The translations under genes were made by a program, and so were the position numbers. From the NCBI RefSeq assembly GCF_014639315.1, contig NZ_BMFY01000003.1, forward strand, positions 248,001 through 312,000: a stretch of 64,000 nucleotides of DNA, in the 5' to 3' direction. The notes beneath the pieces were generated by a model. That model was given only the letters and a program-made list of their open reading frames with translations. It was not told the DNA's origin and did not search any database. This document shows positions 9,423-17,764 of the stretch, piece by piece. Origin of the DNA: Sediminivirga luteola (GTDB lineage Bacteria; Actinomycetota; Actinomycetes; Actinomycetales; Brevibacteriaceae). The number at the start of each line of letters is the position of its first letter. The first letter of the stretch is position 1.

Positions 9423-10514
9423 GTGATCCTGCATGCGCCCGCCTCCAGGCTGCAGTTCCTCGACACGGGGGAGCTGCAGCTGGAGTCGGGACGCGTGCTG
9501 GAGCGCGTCACGCTCGCCTACGAGACCTACGGCACGCTGGCGCCGGACGGCTCCAACGCAGTCCTGATCCAGCACGCGCTGACCGCCAACAGCCATGTCG
9601 CCGCGCACGACGACGCGGACGAGGCCGGCTGGTGGGGTCCGATGGTGGGCCCGGGCGCCGCCATCGACACGGACCGGTACTTCGTCGTCTGCGCCAATAT
9701 GCTCGGCGGCTGCGGGGGCACGACGGGCCCGGCCAGCGCCTCTCCGGGCGACGGGCTGCCCTACGGGTCCCGGTTCCCCGGCGTCACACTGCGTGACGGG
9801 GTCACCCTGGAGGCCCGGCTGGCCGATCATCTGGGGATCGCCGCCTGGCACACCGTCATCGGCGGGTCGATGGGCGGAGCCCGCGCCCTGGAGTGGGCCA
9901 TCATGCACCCGGAGCGGGTGGAGCGCCTGGTGGTGCTGGCCGCCCCGGCGTACTCCAATGCGGACCAGATCGCCTGGGCCCACACCCAGCTGATCGCGAT
10001 CGAATCGGATCCCGAGTACTGCGGCGGCGACTACCTGGCCCTGGGCCGGAGCCCGGAGAACGGGCTGGGCCTGGCCCGGCGCATCGCGCATCTGACCTAC
10101 CGGCACGGCAGCGAGCTGGACACGCGGTTCGGCCGCGCGCGGCAGCGGACCAGCCGGCCGGGCGAACGGCCCGAGTACTACCAGGTGGACAGCTACCTGG
10201 ACCATCAGGCCCGGAAGCTCGTGAACCGGTTCGACGCCGGTTCCTACGCGGTGCTCACGCGTGCGCTGCGGGACCACGACGTCACCCGCGGGCGCGGCGG
10301 GCTGCAGGAGGCGCTCGGGCGGATCCAGGCCGGCGTCACGCTCATCGCCATCGACACCGACCGGCTGTACCCACCCGCGCAGCTGGAGGAGATCGACCGG
10401 GCACTGCCCTCACCGCCGGGAGTGCACACCATCCGCAGCCTGCGCGGGCATGACGGGTTCCTCATGGAGCACGATCAGCTGGCCGCCATCCTCGCCGCGA
10501 CGGTGTTCGCTTAA
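9423..10514 (+). CDS. metX: Homoserine O-acetyltransferase
   Basis: An alpha/beta-hydrolase-fold enzyme that acetylates homoserine from acetyl-CoA, supplying the substrate of MetY. The 363-aa protein shows the nucleophile elbow GGSMGGARALEWA, the family stretch ANMLGGCGGTTGPAS, the Asp of the triad in AIDTDRLYPP and the His in LRGHDGFLMEHD. The start is GTG at 9423, giving VILHAPAS. No ATG lies in frame upstream, so the exact N-terminus is less certain. It ends 34 bp from the convergent acyl-CoA oxidase gene. Confidence 0.93.
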   Translation: MILHAPASRLQFLDTGELQLESGRVLERVTLAYETYGTLAPDGSNAVLIQHALTANSHVAAHDDADEAGWWGPMVGPGAAIDTDRYFVVCANMLGGCGGTTGPASASPGDGLPYGSRFPGVTLRDGVTLEARLADHLGIAAWHTVIGGSMGGARALEWAIMHPERVERLVVLAAPAYSNADQIAWAHTQLIAIESDPEYCGGDYLALGRSPENGLGLARRIAHLTYRHGSELDTRFGRARQRTSRPGERPEYYQVDSYLDHQARKLVNRFDAGSYAVLTRALRDHDVTRGRGGLQEALGRIQAGVTLIAIDTDRLYPPAQLEEIDRALPSPPGVHTIRSLRGHDGFLMEHDQLAAILAATVFA

Positions 10515-10547
10515 GCGGACTCCGCCCGGAACCGTGCCCGGCGTTCC

Positions 10548-12560
10548 TCACCGGCGCAGGTGCTTCTCCTCGCGCGGCTGGTCCCGGGAGGCACGCCGGC
10601 GGCGCTGCCACTCCCAGGCCTCGCGCTGCCGGACACTCTCGGCGTCGGTGGCGATCGGCGCCCGGCGGTGCCCGGGCCCGTAGCCGAACGCCTCGACCAG
10701 ATCGAGCGCATGCGGCCGCAGCTTGACCAGGAGCCGTTCGATCGTGGGCCCGACCTCCCGGGCCCGCTTCATCGAGAGCCGGCCGTACATCAGGTGCCAG
10801 CCGATGTGCTCCTCGATGAGCGTGAGCCCGAACAGATCGCGCAGACGTGCCAGCACCTTACGGGTGCCCGGATCCTGGACCCGTTCCACGGCGTCGCAGA
10901 ACAGCCGCCACTGCCGCAGTTCCACATGCGCGCGGGCGGTCTCGATCAGCTCGTGCTGGTTCCGGTCGAACAGCGCGGCCGCCTCGGCGCGGGGGAGTTT
11001 GGCGGCCGGCCGCAGATTCCGCGCCAGTTCCGCCACCATGGTCTGGGCGCGGCTGGCGATCAGCTCGGTCTGAGCCTCCACCGCGCGCAGCCGCAGTCCG
11101 ATCGGCGCGGTAGGGATCGCATCGGCGACGGATTCGCCGAGGTTCCGCAGGCCGCTGCGGTGCAGGGTGAACTCCGCGGCCTGCGTGGCGATGAACCGTG
11201 CCACGCCGCCGGCGTCGATGTTGCGGAACTCCTTGGAGTAGTCGGCCAGCAGGCGCTTGGCGACCAGTTGGAGCAGGACGGTGTTGTCCCCCTCGAAGGT
11301 GGCGTAGACGTCGAGGTCAGCACGCAGGCCGGTGATCCGGTTCTCGGCCAGGAACCCCTGGCCGCCGCATGCCTCCCGGCACTCTTGCAGGGTGTCCAGC
11401 GCCTGCCAGGTCGACAGCGCTTTGAAGCCGGCGGCCTCGGTCTCCAGCAGCTGACGGGCTTCGTCCGAGTCGTCGGTGCCGGAGAAGACGCGGTCGAACT
11501 CGGTCAGCAGCTGCTCGTGGGCGAACTGCGCGGCGTAGGTCTTCGCCAGCAGCGGGAAGAGCCTGCGCTGATGCCGCTGGTAGTCCAGCAGGACTGTCTC
11601 GCGGTGCTCGTCGGAACCGGAGAACTGGCGCCGCTGGAGACCGTAGCGGATCGCGATGTCCAGGCCGAGTTTCGCGGCGGTCACGGCGGCTCCGTCCAGC
11701 GAGACCCTGCCTTGCACCAGGGTGCCCAGCATGGTGAAGAAGCGCCGTCCGGGGCTGGCGATGGGGGAGCTGTAGGTGCCGTCGGGTGCCACATCGCCGT
11801 ACCGGTTGAGCAGATTGGTCCGGGGGACGCGGACGTGATCGAAGTGCAGCCGCCCGTTGTCGACGCCGTTCAGGCCGCCCTTGGGGCCGTCGTCCTCGCC
11901 GCCGATACCTGGCAGGAAAGCGCCGTTGTCATCCCGGATCGGCACGAAGAACGCGTGCACGCCGTGCCGGACCCCCAGCGTCTCCAGCTGGGCGAAGACG
12001 ACGGCGGCGCGGGCGTCCTGCGCGGCATTGCCGAGGTAATCCTTCCAGGCGGCCCGGAAGGGCGTCGTGATCTCGAACTCCTCCGTCTGCGGGTCGTACT
12101 TCGCGATGGTGGCCAGGCTGGCCACATCCGAGCCGTGCCCGGTCTCCGTCATGGCGAAGGCGCCGGGGATCTCCAGGCTGATCGCGCCGGGCAGCCACCG
12201 GCGGTGATGCTCGGCCGTGCCCAGATGCAGGATCGCGCCGCCGAACAGACCCCATTGGACTCCGCCCTTGATCTGCAGGCTCGGGTCGGCGGCGACGAGT
12301 TCCTCGAATCCGGCCAGATTGCCGCCGTTGTCGTCGTGCCCGCCGAATTCCGCGGGGAAGGCCCGGGCGGCGGTGCCGTGCTCGACCAGCGCATGCAGCC
12401 GACCGAGCGTCCACGCCCGCTTGTCCGCGACGGTGCCGTCCAGCGGTGGATGGAACTCCTGTCCGGCCAGTACCTCGCGTGTCTGCCGGCGCACGTCCTT
12501 CCAGGTGCCGTCCAGCAGATCGCCGACGGCGCGGATGTCGATCCGCGGTTCCTCGCTCAT
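10548..12560 (-). CDS. Acyl-CoA oxidase / FadE5-like acyl-CoA dehydrogenase
   Basis: A 670-aa FAD enzyme that oxidises acyl-CoA to trans-2-enoyl-CoA. N-terminal, middle and C-terminal acyl-CoA dehydrogenase domains are present: FAMTETGHGSDVASLAT in the middle domain, QGRVSLDGAAVTAAKLGL, and ECREACGGQGFLAENRI, which contains the region of the catalytic acid. Further on come DLDVYATFEGDNTVLLQLVA and a 200-residue acyl-CoA-oxidase-type C-terminal extension. The ATG at 12560 follows an AGGAG site and overlaps the stop of the TetR gene by 4 bp (ATGA), so the regulator and the enzyme form one transcript. The opposite strand carries a long open frame that is only a shadow. Confidence 0.9.
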   Translation of the reverse strand: MSEEPRIDIRAVGDLLDGTWKDVRRQTREVLAGQEFHPPLDGTVADKRAWTLGRLHALVEHGTAARAFPAEFGGHDDNGGNLAGFEELVAADPSLQIKGGVQWGLFGGAILHLGTAEHHRRWLPGAISLEIPGAFAMTETGHGSDVASLATIAKYDPQTEEFEITTPFRAAWKDYLGNAAQDARAAVVFAQLETLGVRHGVHAFFVPIRDDNGAFLPGIGGEDDGPKGGLNGVDNGRLHFDHVRVPRTNLLNRYGDVAPDGTYSSPIASPGRRFFTMLGTLVQGRVSLDGAAVTAAKLGLDIAIRYGLQRRQFSGSDEHRETVLLDYQRHQRRLFPLLAKTYAAQFAHEQLLTEFDRVFSGTDDSDEARQLLETEAAGFKALSTWQALDTLQECREACGGQGFLAENRITGLRADLDVYATFEGDNTVLLQLVAKRLLADYSKEFRNIDAGGVARFIATQAAEFTLHRSGLRNLGESVADAIPTAPIGLRLRAVEAQTELIASRAQTMVAELARNLRPAAKLPRAEAAALFDRNQHELIETARAHVELRQWRLFCDAVERVQDPGTRKVLARLRDLFGLTLIEEHIGWHLMYGRLSMKRAREVGPTIERLLVKLRPHALDLVEAFGYGPGHRRAPIATDAESVRQREAWEWQRRRRASRDQPREEKHLRR

Positions 12561-13279
12561 CTGTGCTCCTCGGGGCCGTGTGCTTCTTCGGTGACGTTCC
12601 TCGTTCGCCAGAGCCAGCCGGCGATGCGGTCGGCCAGCTGCCGCGCCTCGTGCTCGCCCCGGGTCCCGCCTCCGGCGGCGTCCCGGCCGGCGAGCCATTC
12701 GTCCATGCATCCGCGGACGAAGCCCATCGCGCCGGCGGCCCACTGCCGCTGCCCTGCCGGGTCCAGGCCGTCCAAGTCCACGGCACCGAGCAGCAGCTCG
12801 GCGACGCCCTCGTAGAAGCTGCCGGGACGGAGCTGGTGCGGGCCGACGACGTCGCTGCGGGCCGCGAAGGCGTAGACGGCGGGGGAGCGGGCGCCGAGTT
12901 CGGCGTACGCGCGGATCATGGCGCGCAGCCGTTCCCGGGAGGGTTCAGCCGTGGTGGCGGGACCGGTTCCGCTCTCCGCCGTGTCTTCTTCCGTGCCGGG
13001 CGCCCGGTACGCGTCGGCGAGCTTGCGGGCGATCACGCTCATCGCCCATTCGCCGACGGCGTCCTGGAGGCCGTTGCGGTCGCCGAAGTACCGGTAGAAG
13101 ACGGTCTTGGAGGTTCCGGTCTGCTGCGCGATGGTGTCCATCGAGACCTCGGGGCCCTCCTCGTGCACGACGTGGCGCACGGCGCGCAGGAGTTCCAGGC
13201 GGCGTTCCTCGCGGTGCTTGTTCCATCGGGTCGAGCGCCCGTCGGGAAGCTGGGGGCGGGGGGCTGTGACTCGGTTCAC
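12557..13279 (-). CDS. TetR-family transcriptional regulator of the fatty-acid module
   Basis: A 240-aa TetR-type repressor. The N-terminal HTH is clear: RRLELLRAVRHVVHEEG, then VSMDTIAQQTGTSKTVFYRYFGDRNGL, about residues 22-70. The C-terminal ligand-binding domain is helical (RLRAMIRAYAELGARSPAVY). The start is taken as GTG at 13279, because the frame upstream of it would run through the operator palindromes. It is translationally coupled to the acyl-CoA oxidase and divergent from fadA. By position it probably represses both directions, with an acyl-CoA as a likely but unproven ligand. Confidence 0.88.
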   Translation of the reverse strand: MNRVTAPRPQLPDGRSTRWNKHREERRLELLRAVRHVVHEEGPEVSMDTIAQQTGTSKTVFYRYFGDRNGLQDAVGEWAMSVIARKLADAYRAPGTEEDTAESGTGPATTAEPSRERLRAMIRAYAELGARSPAVYAFAARSDVVGPHQLRPGSFYEGVAELLLGAVDLDGLDPAGQRQWAAGAMGFVRGCMDEWLAGRDAAGGGTRGEHEARQLADRIAGWLWRTRNVTEEAHGPEEHR

Positions 13280-13281
13280 GA

Positions 13282-13308
13282 TACTGACAGTATCATGTAC
13301 TGTCAGTA
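13282..13308. promoter_or_regulatory. Double-palindrome operator between tetR and fadA
   Basis: Two 11-bp elements, TACTGACAGTA (13282-13292) and TACTGTCAGTA (13298-13308), lie 16 bp apart centre to centre. Each is a palindrome around its central base, and together they form a perfect 11-bp inverted repeat with a 5-bp spacer. The element starts 2 bp upstream of the tetR start codon and ends 66 bp before fadA. It fits a site for two TetR dimers that controls both promoters. Confidence 0.75.
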
Positions 13309-13374
13309 CTGTTCGTAAGTACGGCTGCCCGCGCGTGAGCGCGCCCCGCCGGCGATCCACGAGAGGAGATCCAC

Positions 13375-14685
13375 ATGGCATCACAGTCCACGGATACGCA
13401 GGGGAAGGTCCGGCCGGCGGCGATCCTCGGCGGCAACCGCATTCCCTTCGCCAAGGCCAACGGGAAGTACGCGGAGGTGAGCAACAAGGACATGCTCACG
13501 AGCGCGCTCGACGGCCTCATCGCCCGGTTCGGTCTTCAGGGCGTGCGACTCGGCGAGGTTGCCGGCGGCGCCGTGCTGAAGCACTCGAAGGACTTCAATC
13601 TCACGCGCGAGTCGGTGCTGGGATCCGCTCTTGATCCCGCCACGCCCGCGTTCGACGTCGGCCAGGCCTGCGCGACCGGTCTGGAAACCGTGGCGTCGAT
13701 CGCGCAGAAGATCCGGCTCGGGCAGATCGACTCCGGTGTCGCCGCCGGGGTCGACTCGGCCTCGGATGCGCCGATCGTCGTCACGGAGGGGCTGCGGCGG
13801 GCACTGCTGGCCGCCAGCCGGGCGAAGAAGCCGGCGGACCGGGTACGGGCGCTCGCGCGTATCCGGCCGGCCGATCTGGTGCCGCAGGCACCCGGCACGG
13901 CCGAACCGCGCACCGGCCTGTCGATGGGTGAGCATCAGGCGCTCACCACCGCTCAGTGGGGCATCAGCCGCGAGGCGCAGGACGAGCTCGCCGCGCGGAG
14001 CCACCGCAATCTGGCGGCGGCCTGGGACCGCGGCTTCTTCGACGATCTGGTGACGTCGTATCGCGGCGTGTACCGCGACACCACGCTGCGCCCCGATACG
14101 AGCGTGGACAAGCTCGCGAAGCTCTCACCGGTATTCGGCAAGAGCCTGAGCACTCCGGCGACGATGACGGCGGGAAACTCCACGCCGCTGACCGATGGCG
14201 CCGCCACCGTCCTGCTCGGCAGCCGGGAGTGGGCGGCGGAGCAGGGCATCGAGGTGCTGGCGCATCTGGTCGATGTCGAGGCGGCCGCCGTCGACTTCGT
14301 CAGCGGCAGGGACGGGCTGCTGATGGCGCCCGCCTACGCGGTCCCGCGGTTGCTGGAACGCAACGGGCTGTCCCTGCAGGACTTCGACTTCTACGAGATC
14401 CACGAGGCGTTCGCCGCGACGGTGCTGTGCCATCTGGCGGCCTGGGAGGACGAGTCCTTCTGCCGCGAGCGGCTCGGCTTGGACGCGCCGCTGGGATCGA
14501 TCGATCCCGGCAAGCTGAACGTCACCGGCTCGTCGCTCGCCGCCGGGCACCCCTTCGCCGCGACGGGCGGCCGGATCGTGGCACAGACCGCCAAACATCT
14601 TAAGGAGACCGGCGCGAAGCGGGCGCTGATCTCGATCTGCGCCGCCGGCGGCCAGGGACTCGCAGCGATCGTGGAGGCAGCATGA
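13375..14685 (+). CDS. fadA: Acetyl-CoA C-acyltransferase (thiolase), FadA2-like
   Basis: A thiolase of beta-oxidation that cleaves 3-ketoacyl-CoA with CoA. The 436-aa protein has the acyl-accepting Cys in GQACATGLETVAS (about residue 102). The His region is LNVTGSSLAAGHPFAATGGR and the second catalytic Cys lies in SICAAGGQGLA. IHEAFAATVLCHLAAWED replaces the common NEAFA motif, as in FadI-type thiolases. The ATG has a GAGGAGA ribosome site. It is the first gene of fadA-fabG-maoC and overlaps the next gene by 4 bp (ATGA). Confidence 0.93.
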   Translation: MASQSTDTQGKVRPAAILGGNRIPFAKANGKYAEVSNKDMLTSALDGLIARFGLQGVRLGEVAGGAVLKHSKDFNLTRESVLGSALDPATPAFDVGQACATGLETVASIAQKIRLGQIDSGVAAGVDSASDAPIVVTEGLRRALLAASRAKKPADRVRALARIRPADLVPQAPGTAEPRTGLSMGEHQALTTAQWGISREAQDELAARSHRNLAAAWDRGFFDDLVTSYRGVYRDTTLRPDTSVDKLAKLSPVFGKSLSTPATMTAGNSTPLTDGAATVLLGSREWAAEQGIEVLAHLVDVEAAAVDFVSGRDGLLMAPAYAVPRLLERNGLSLQDFDFYEIHEAFAATVLCHLAAWEDESFCRERLGLDAPLGSIDPGKLNVTGSSLAAGHPFAATGGRIVAQTAKHLKETGAKRALISICAAGGQGLAAIVEAA

Positions 14686-16013
14686 GCGACAAGTATCTCG
14701 ACCTCGTTTCGGCCGGACCGCTCAAGCGGGTGGCCGGCACCCTGGGGCTTCCTCGGCCGGTACGGCTGAAGCGGTACTCGCAGGGACACGATCTGCCGGC
14801 CTCGCCGGTGCTGGTCCTGGGGGAGAGCGCCGTGGCCGACGGCACCGCCGAGACTCTGCTGGACTGGGGCCTGGAAGTGCGCCGCCACGCTGTGCCGGGT
14901 GAGAGACTCGGCGGCATCGTCGCCGTCTTCGATCAGGTGGAGAAGCCGGCGGATCTCGGGGATGTCATGCTCGCCGTCGGCGGGGCGCTGCGGGCACTGG
15001 AGCCCAGCGGCCGGGTGATCACGGTCTTCCGGGACGCCGATGCGTCCGCCTCGCCTGCGCAGGCCGCCGCCCGCCGCGGGGTGGACGGCGCCACCCGTTC
15101 CCTGGCCCACGAGATGCGGGCCGGCGCCACCGCGAACGGCATCGTGCTGGCTGAGGGAGTGGCTCCCGTGGCGCCCTCGGTCCTGGGCGCCCTGCGTTTC
15201 CTGCTGTCCGGTCGCTCCGCCTACGTCTCGGGGCAGTTCCTCCACATCGGCTCGGAGGCCGGCGGGCTGCCTGCGGATCCCTCGCGGCCGCTGGAGGGAC
15301 GCACGGCCGTGGTGACCGGCGCTGCCCGCGGGATCGGCGCGGAGATCGCCCGGGTGCTGCACCGCGACGGCGCGCGGATCATCGGCGTGGACGTGGTCCC
15401 GGCCTCGGAGTCGCTTGCCGCCGTCATGAACGAGGTCCAGGGCACCGCGGTGCAGCTGGACATCACCGCGGAGGACGCGGCGGCGAAGATCGCCAAGGCG
15501 GCCAGGGGCCCGGTGGACATCCTGGTCAACAACGCGGGCATCACCCGGGACAAGCTGCTGGCGAACATGAAGCCGGAGCAGTGGCACCAGGTCCTCGACG
15601 TCAACGTCCAGGCGCAGCTGCAGCTGAATGCCGGCCTGCTGGAGGCCGGTGCCTTCGGGCCGGAGCCGCGCATCATCGGGCTCGCCTCCACATCCGGCAT
15701 CGCCGGGAACCGGGGGCAGACGAACTACGCGGCCTCCAAAGCCGGTGTCATCGGATTGACCCGCGCGAGCGCGCCGGAGCTGGCCGGCGCCGGCGGGACG
15801 ATCAACGCCGTGGCGCCGGGGTTCATCGAGACCGAGATGACGGCGAAGATGCCGCCGGTCACCCGCGAGGTGGCCAGGCGGCTGAGCAGCCTGCAGCAGG
15901 GCGGCCTGCCGGTGGACGTCGCCGAGGCCATCGCCTTCCTGGCGGCGCCGCAGGCCGGCGGGATCAACGGGACGGTGCTGCGGGTGTGCGGCCAGAACAT
16001 GGTCGGGGCGTGA
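14682..16013 (+). CDS. High-molecular-weight 3-oxoacyl-[ACP/CoA] reductase, FabG4-like
   Basis: A 443-aa short-chain dehydrogenase with an extra N-terminal domain of about 200 residues, the architecture of mycobacterial FabG4. The C-terminal SDR domain starts at about residue 206. It has GAARGIGAEIARVL (cofactor glycines), NNAGITRDKLLANM, the catalytic Ser in GLASTSGIAGN, YAASKAGVIGLTRA (Tyr-x-x-x-Lys) and NAVAPGFIETEM. The N-terminal half keeps a flavodoxin-like fold pattern but no catalytic residues. Placed between a thiolase and a MaoC hydratase, it probably interconverts 3-hydroxyacyl- and 3-ketoacyl-CoA. Confidence 0.9.
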   Translation: MSDKYLDLVSAGPLKRVAGTLGLPRPVRLKRYSQGHDLPASPVLVLGESAVADGTAETLLDWGLEVRRHAVPGERLGGIVAVFDQVEKPADLGDVMLAVGGALRALEPSGRVITVFRDADASASPAQAAARRGVDGATRSLAHEMRAGATANGIVLAEGVAPVAPSVLGALRFLLSGRSAYVSGQFLHIGSEAGGLPADPSRPLEGRTAVVTGAARGIGAEIARVLHRDGARIIGVDVVPASESLAAVMNEVQGTAVQLDITAEDAAAKIAKAARGPVDILVNNAGITRDKLLANMKPEQWHQVLDVNVQAQLQLNAGLLEAGAFGPEPRIIGLASTSGIAGNRGQTNYAASKAGVIGLTRASAPELAGAGGTINAVAPGFIETEMTAKMPPVTREVARRLSSLQQGGLPVDVAEAIAFLAAPQAGGINGTVLRVCGQNMVGA

Positions 16014-16984
16014 ACGAGATGGCTCCCGCGCATCAGCCCGGTCCTCAGCACAGCACCCAGGTCCTGGACGGCACACCCGCGCTGCGGCGGCTGTTCGGCC
16101 GTGCGGCCGTGGCCTCCGTCGCCAAGCGCCGCGCCCAGGACAAGCGGCTGCCCGCCTCCAGCGCCGATGCGGCAGCTCTCGTGCCGCCGGCGCGGTTCGC
16201 TCTGCGGCAGGTCACGGCCGACGCCGGTGAGCTGACGCGTTTCCAGCACCATGTGGGGGAGAGCGCCACGGACCGGCTCCCGGTCAGCTACGTACATGTC
16301 CTCGGCTTCCCGCTGACGCTGAAAGTCATGACGGACGCGGACTTCCCGCTGCCACCGCTGGGGATGGTGCATACGGCCAACCGGGTACAGGTGCACCGTC
16401 TGCCGAGTCTCGATGAGCCGCTGGATCTGACGGCATTCACCAGGACGCTCGCACCGCACCGCCGGGGCACCGTCGCGGAGATCGGCCTGACGGTGCACTC
16501 GGGCCGCGAACTGCTGGTGGAGGAGACCTCCGTTTACCTGGCCAAGGGCGTGCGCCTGTTCAGCGATGGCGGGGAACAGGAGGCGCAGGCGGAACAGAAG
16601 GCGAACGCCCGCGGCCAGAGCGGCCGGGATGAGTTCGAGCCGCCGGAACCGGCCGCGCTCTGGCGCTTCAGCCCGGTTGATGTGCGCCGCTACGCCGCTC
16701 TCTCCGGTGACGCCAATCCGATCCACACCAATCCGCTGGCCGCCCGTGCCTTCGGCTTCCCGCGCACCATCGCGCACGGCATGTACACCGCGGCGCGGGC
16801 ACTGGCGCTGCAGGCGCCCGGCGGCGCAGGCTGGCAGTGGGCGGTCCGCTTCGCCGCGCCCGTGGTGCTCCCCGCCACGGTCGCGGCCGGTTTCGCCGAG
16901 CCCGGCGATCGCAGCGGCCTGGTGGCCTGGCACCGCCGCTCCGGGAAGCCGCATCTCTGGTCGAACATCACGCCGCTGGACTGA
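16010..16984 (+). CDS. MaoC-like (R)-specific enoyl hydratase/dehydratase, HtdX-like
   Basis: A 324-aa double-hotdog protein. The C-terminal hotdog holds the hydratase-2 motif in YAALSGDANPIHTNPLAARA, with the catalytic Asp and His, followed by GFPRTIAHGMYTAARAL. The N-terminal hotdog (about residues 55-185) lacks that motif. The preferred start is GTG at 16010, which overlaps the fabG stop (GTGA); an ATG at 16019 is possible. With fadA and fabG it gives the gene set known from the mycobacterial fadA2/fabG4/htdX region. The gene ends before a strong hairpin. Confidence 0.88.
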   Translation: MNEMAPAHQPGPQHSTQVLDGTPALRRLFGRAAVASVAKRRAQDKRLPASSADAAALVPPARFALRQVTADAGELTRFQHHVGESATDRLPVSYVHVLGFPLTLKVMTDADFPLPPLGMVHTANRVQVHRLPSLDEPLDLTAFTRTLAPHRRGTVAEIGLTVHSGRELLVEETSVYLAKGVRLFSDGGEQEAQAEQKANARGQSGRDEFEPPEPAALWRFSPVDVRRYAALSGDANPIHTNPLAARAFGFPRTIAHGMYTAARALALQAPGGAGWQWAVRFAAPVVLPATVAAGFAEPGDRSGLVAWHRRSGKPHLWSNITPLD

Positions 16985-16990
16985 GCGGCA

Positions 16991-17029
16991 CCCCGGCCGG
17001 CCACCATCGTGCTCTGGGGCCGGCCGGGG
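16991..17029. terminator. Strong GC hairpin between convergent genes
   Basis: A perfect 12-bp stem, CCCCGGCCGGCC with GGCCGGCCGGGG, encloses a 15-nt loop. It lies 6 bp after the maoC stop and 33 bp before the end of the convergent phospholipase gene. There is no U-tract, as is common for actinobacterial terminators, and it can act in both directions. Confidence 0.7.
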
Positions 17030-17062
17030 CGCTGATTCAGCGGCCCTGAGCAGTGCCCTGGT

Positions 17063-17617
17063 TCAGCGGCACGGCTGGATGGTGAAGTACACCGAGATGG
17101 CAGCGGCCATGGCGCGTTCACCGGTGCCCATGCTGCTGGCGGAGCGACTGATCCCGGCGCGGAGCCGCGCATCGCACTCGCAGTCGAAGTAGCCGCGCGC
17201 CGCGTAGCAGTTGTCGTGCTCCATGCAGAGCCGGTCGAGAGTGTCGCGCGGAGTGCCGCCACCGTGGCCGGGACCGCACCAGTTGCCCCAGACCGGGATC
17301 CCGTTATAGGCGCGCGGGCCGTCCGGGGCGTTCTGGTGGGCCTCGTAGCTGCGTGCGAGCTGTTCCAGTCGCGCGCCGGCGTCGAGAACTTCCTGGGGCT
17401 CACCGGCGGCGAGCGCCGCGGCGCGGTCGAAGCGGACGGTACCGGAGTCATCGACGCTGACGTAGGAGCGTACGTCGTCGATGGTCTCTTGCAGTTCCTC
17501 GGACGAGGCGTCGGTCGTGGTGGCTCCGGCGGGGACGGCACCGGCGGTGGTGATGAGCGCGAGGGCGATCAGCACGGCGAGCAAGGGGACGGCGATGGGG
17601 ACGGGAAGGGGTCTCAT
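17063..17617 (-). CDS. Secreted phospholipase A2-like protein
   Basis: A 184-aa exported protein with an N-terminal signal peptide (basic MRPLPVP, a hydrophobic run to about residue 25, then AGAVPAGA). The C-terminal domain carries the secreted PLA2 signature. WCGPGHGGG fits the calcium-binding loop, CMEHDNCY holds the His-Asp active site, and FDCECDARL follows. Six Cys are present in this region, enough for three disulfides. Between signal and domain lies a charged helical stretch of about 60 residues. It would cleave the sn-2 acyl bond of phospholipids outside the cell. It is monocistronic, with a GAAGGAT ribosome site. The upstream bases hold a 9-bp tandem repeat (TTCGGGGAG, about three copies, near 17628-17654). 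Confidence 0.8.
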   Translation of the reverse strand: MRPLPVPIAVPLLAVLIALALITTAGAVPAGATTTDASSEELQETIDDVRSYVSVDDSGTVRFDRAAALAAGEPQEVLDAGARLEQLARSYEAHQNAPDGPRAYNGIPVWGNWCGPGHGGGTPRDTLDRLCMEHDNCYAARGYFDCECDARLRAGISRSASSMGTGERAMAAAISVYFTIQPCR

Positions 17618-17764
17618 GGGGGATCCTTCGGGGAGTTCGGGGAGTTCGGGGATGGGGTCGATGCCGGTGCGCTGGAGGGGGATGCACCCGCGCTTCCGAG
17701 CCTAGCGGCCAGCATCGCAGCGCGGTAGGCCTGAGAGGTTCCGCAGGGCGCGGCGCGCCGACGC

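Noticed and set aside
10560..12815. Open frame of 751 codons on the plus strand
   Set aside because: Antisense of the acyl-CoA oxidase and the end of the TetR gene; no family features.
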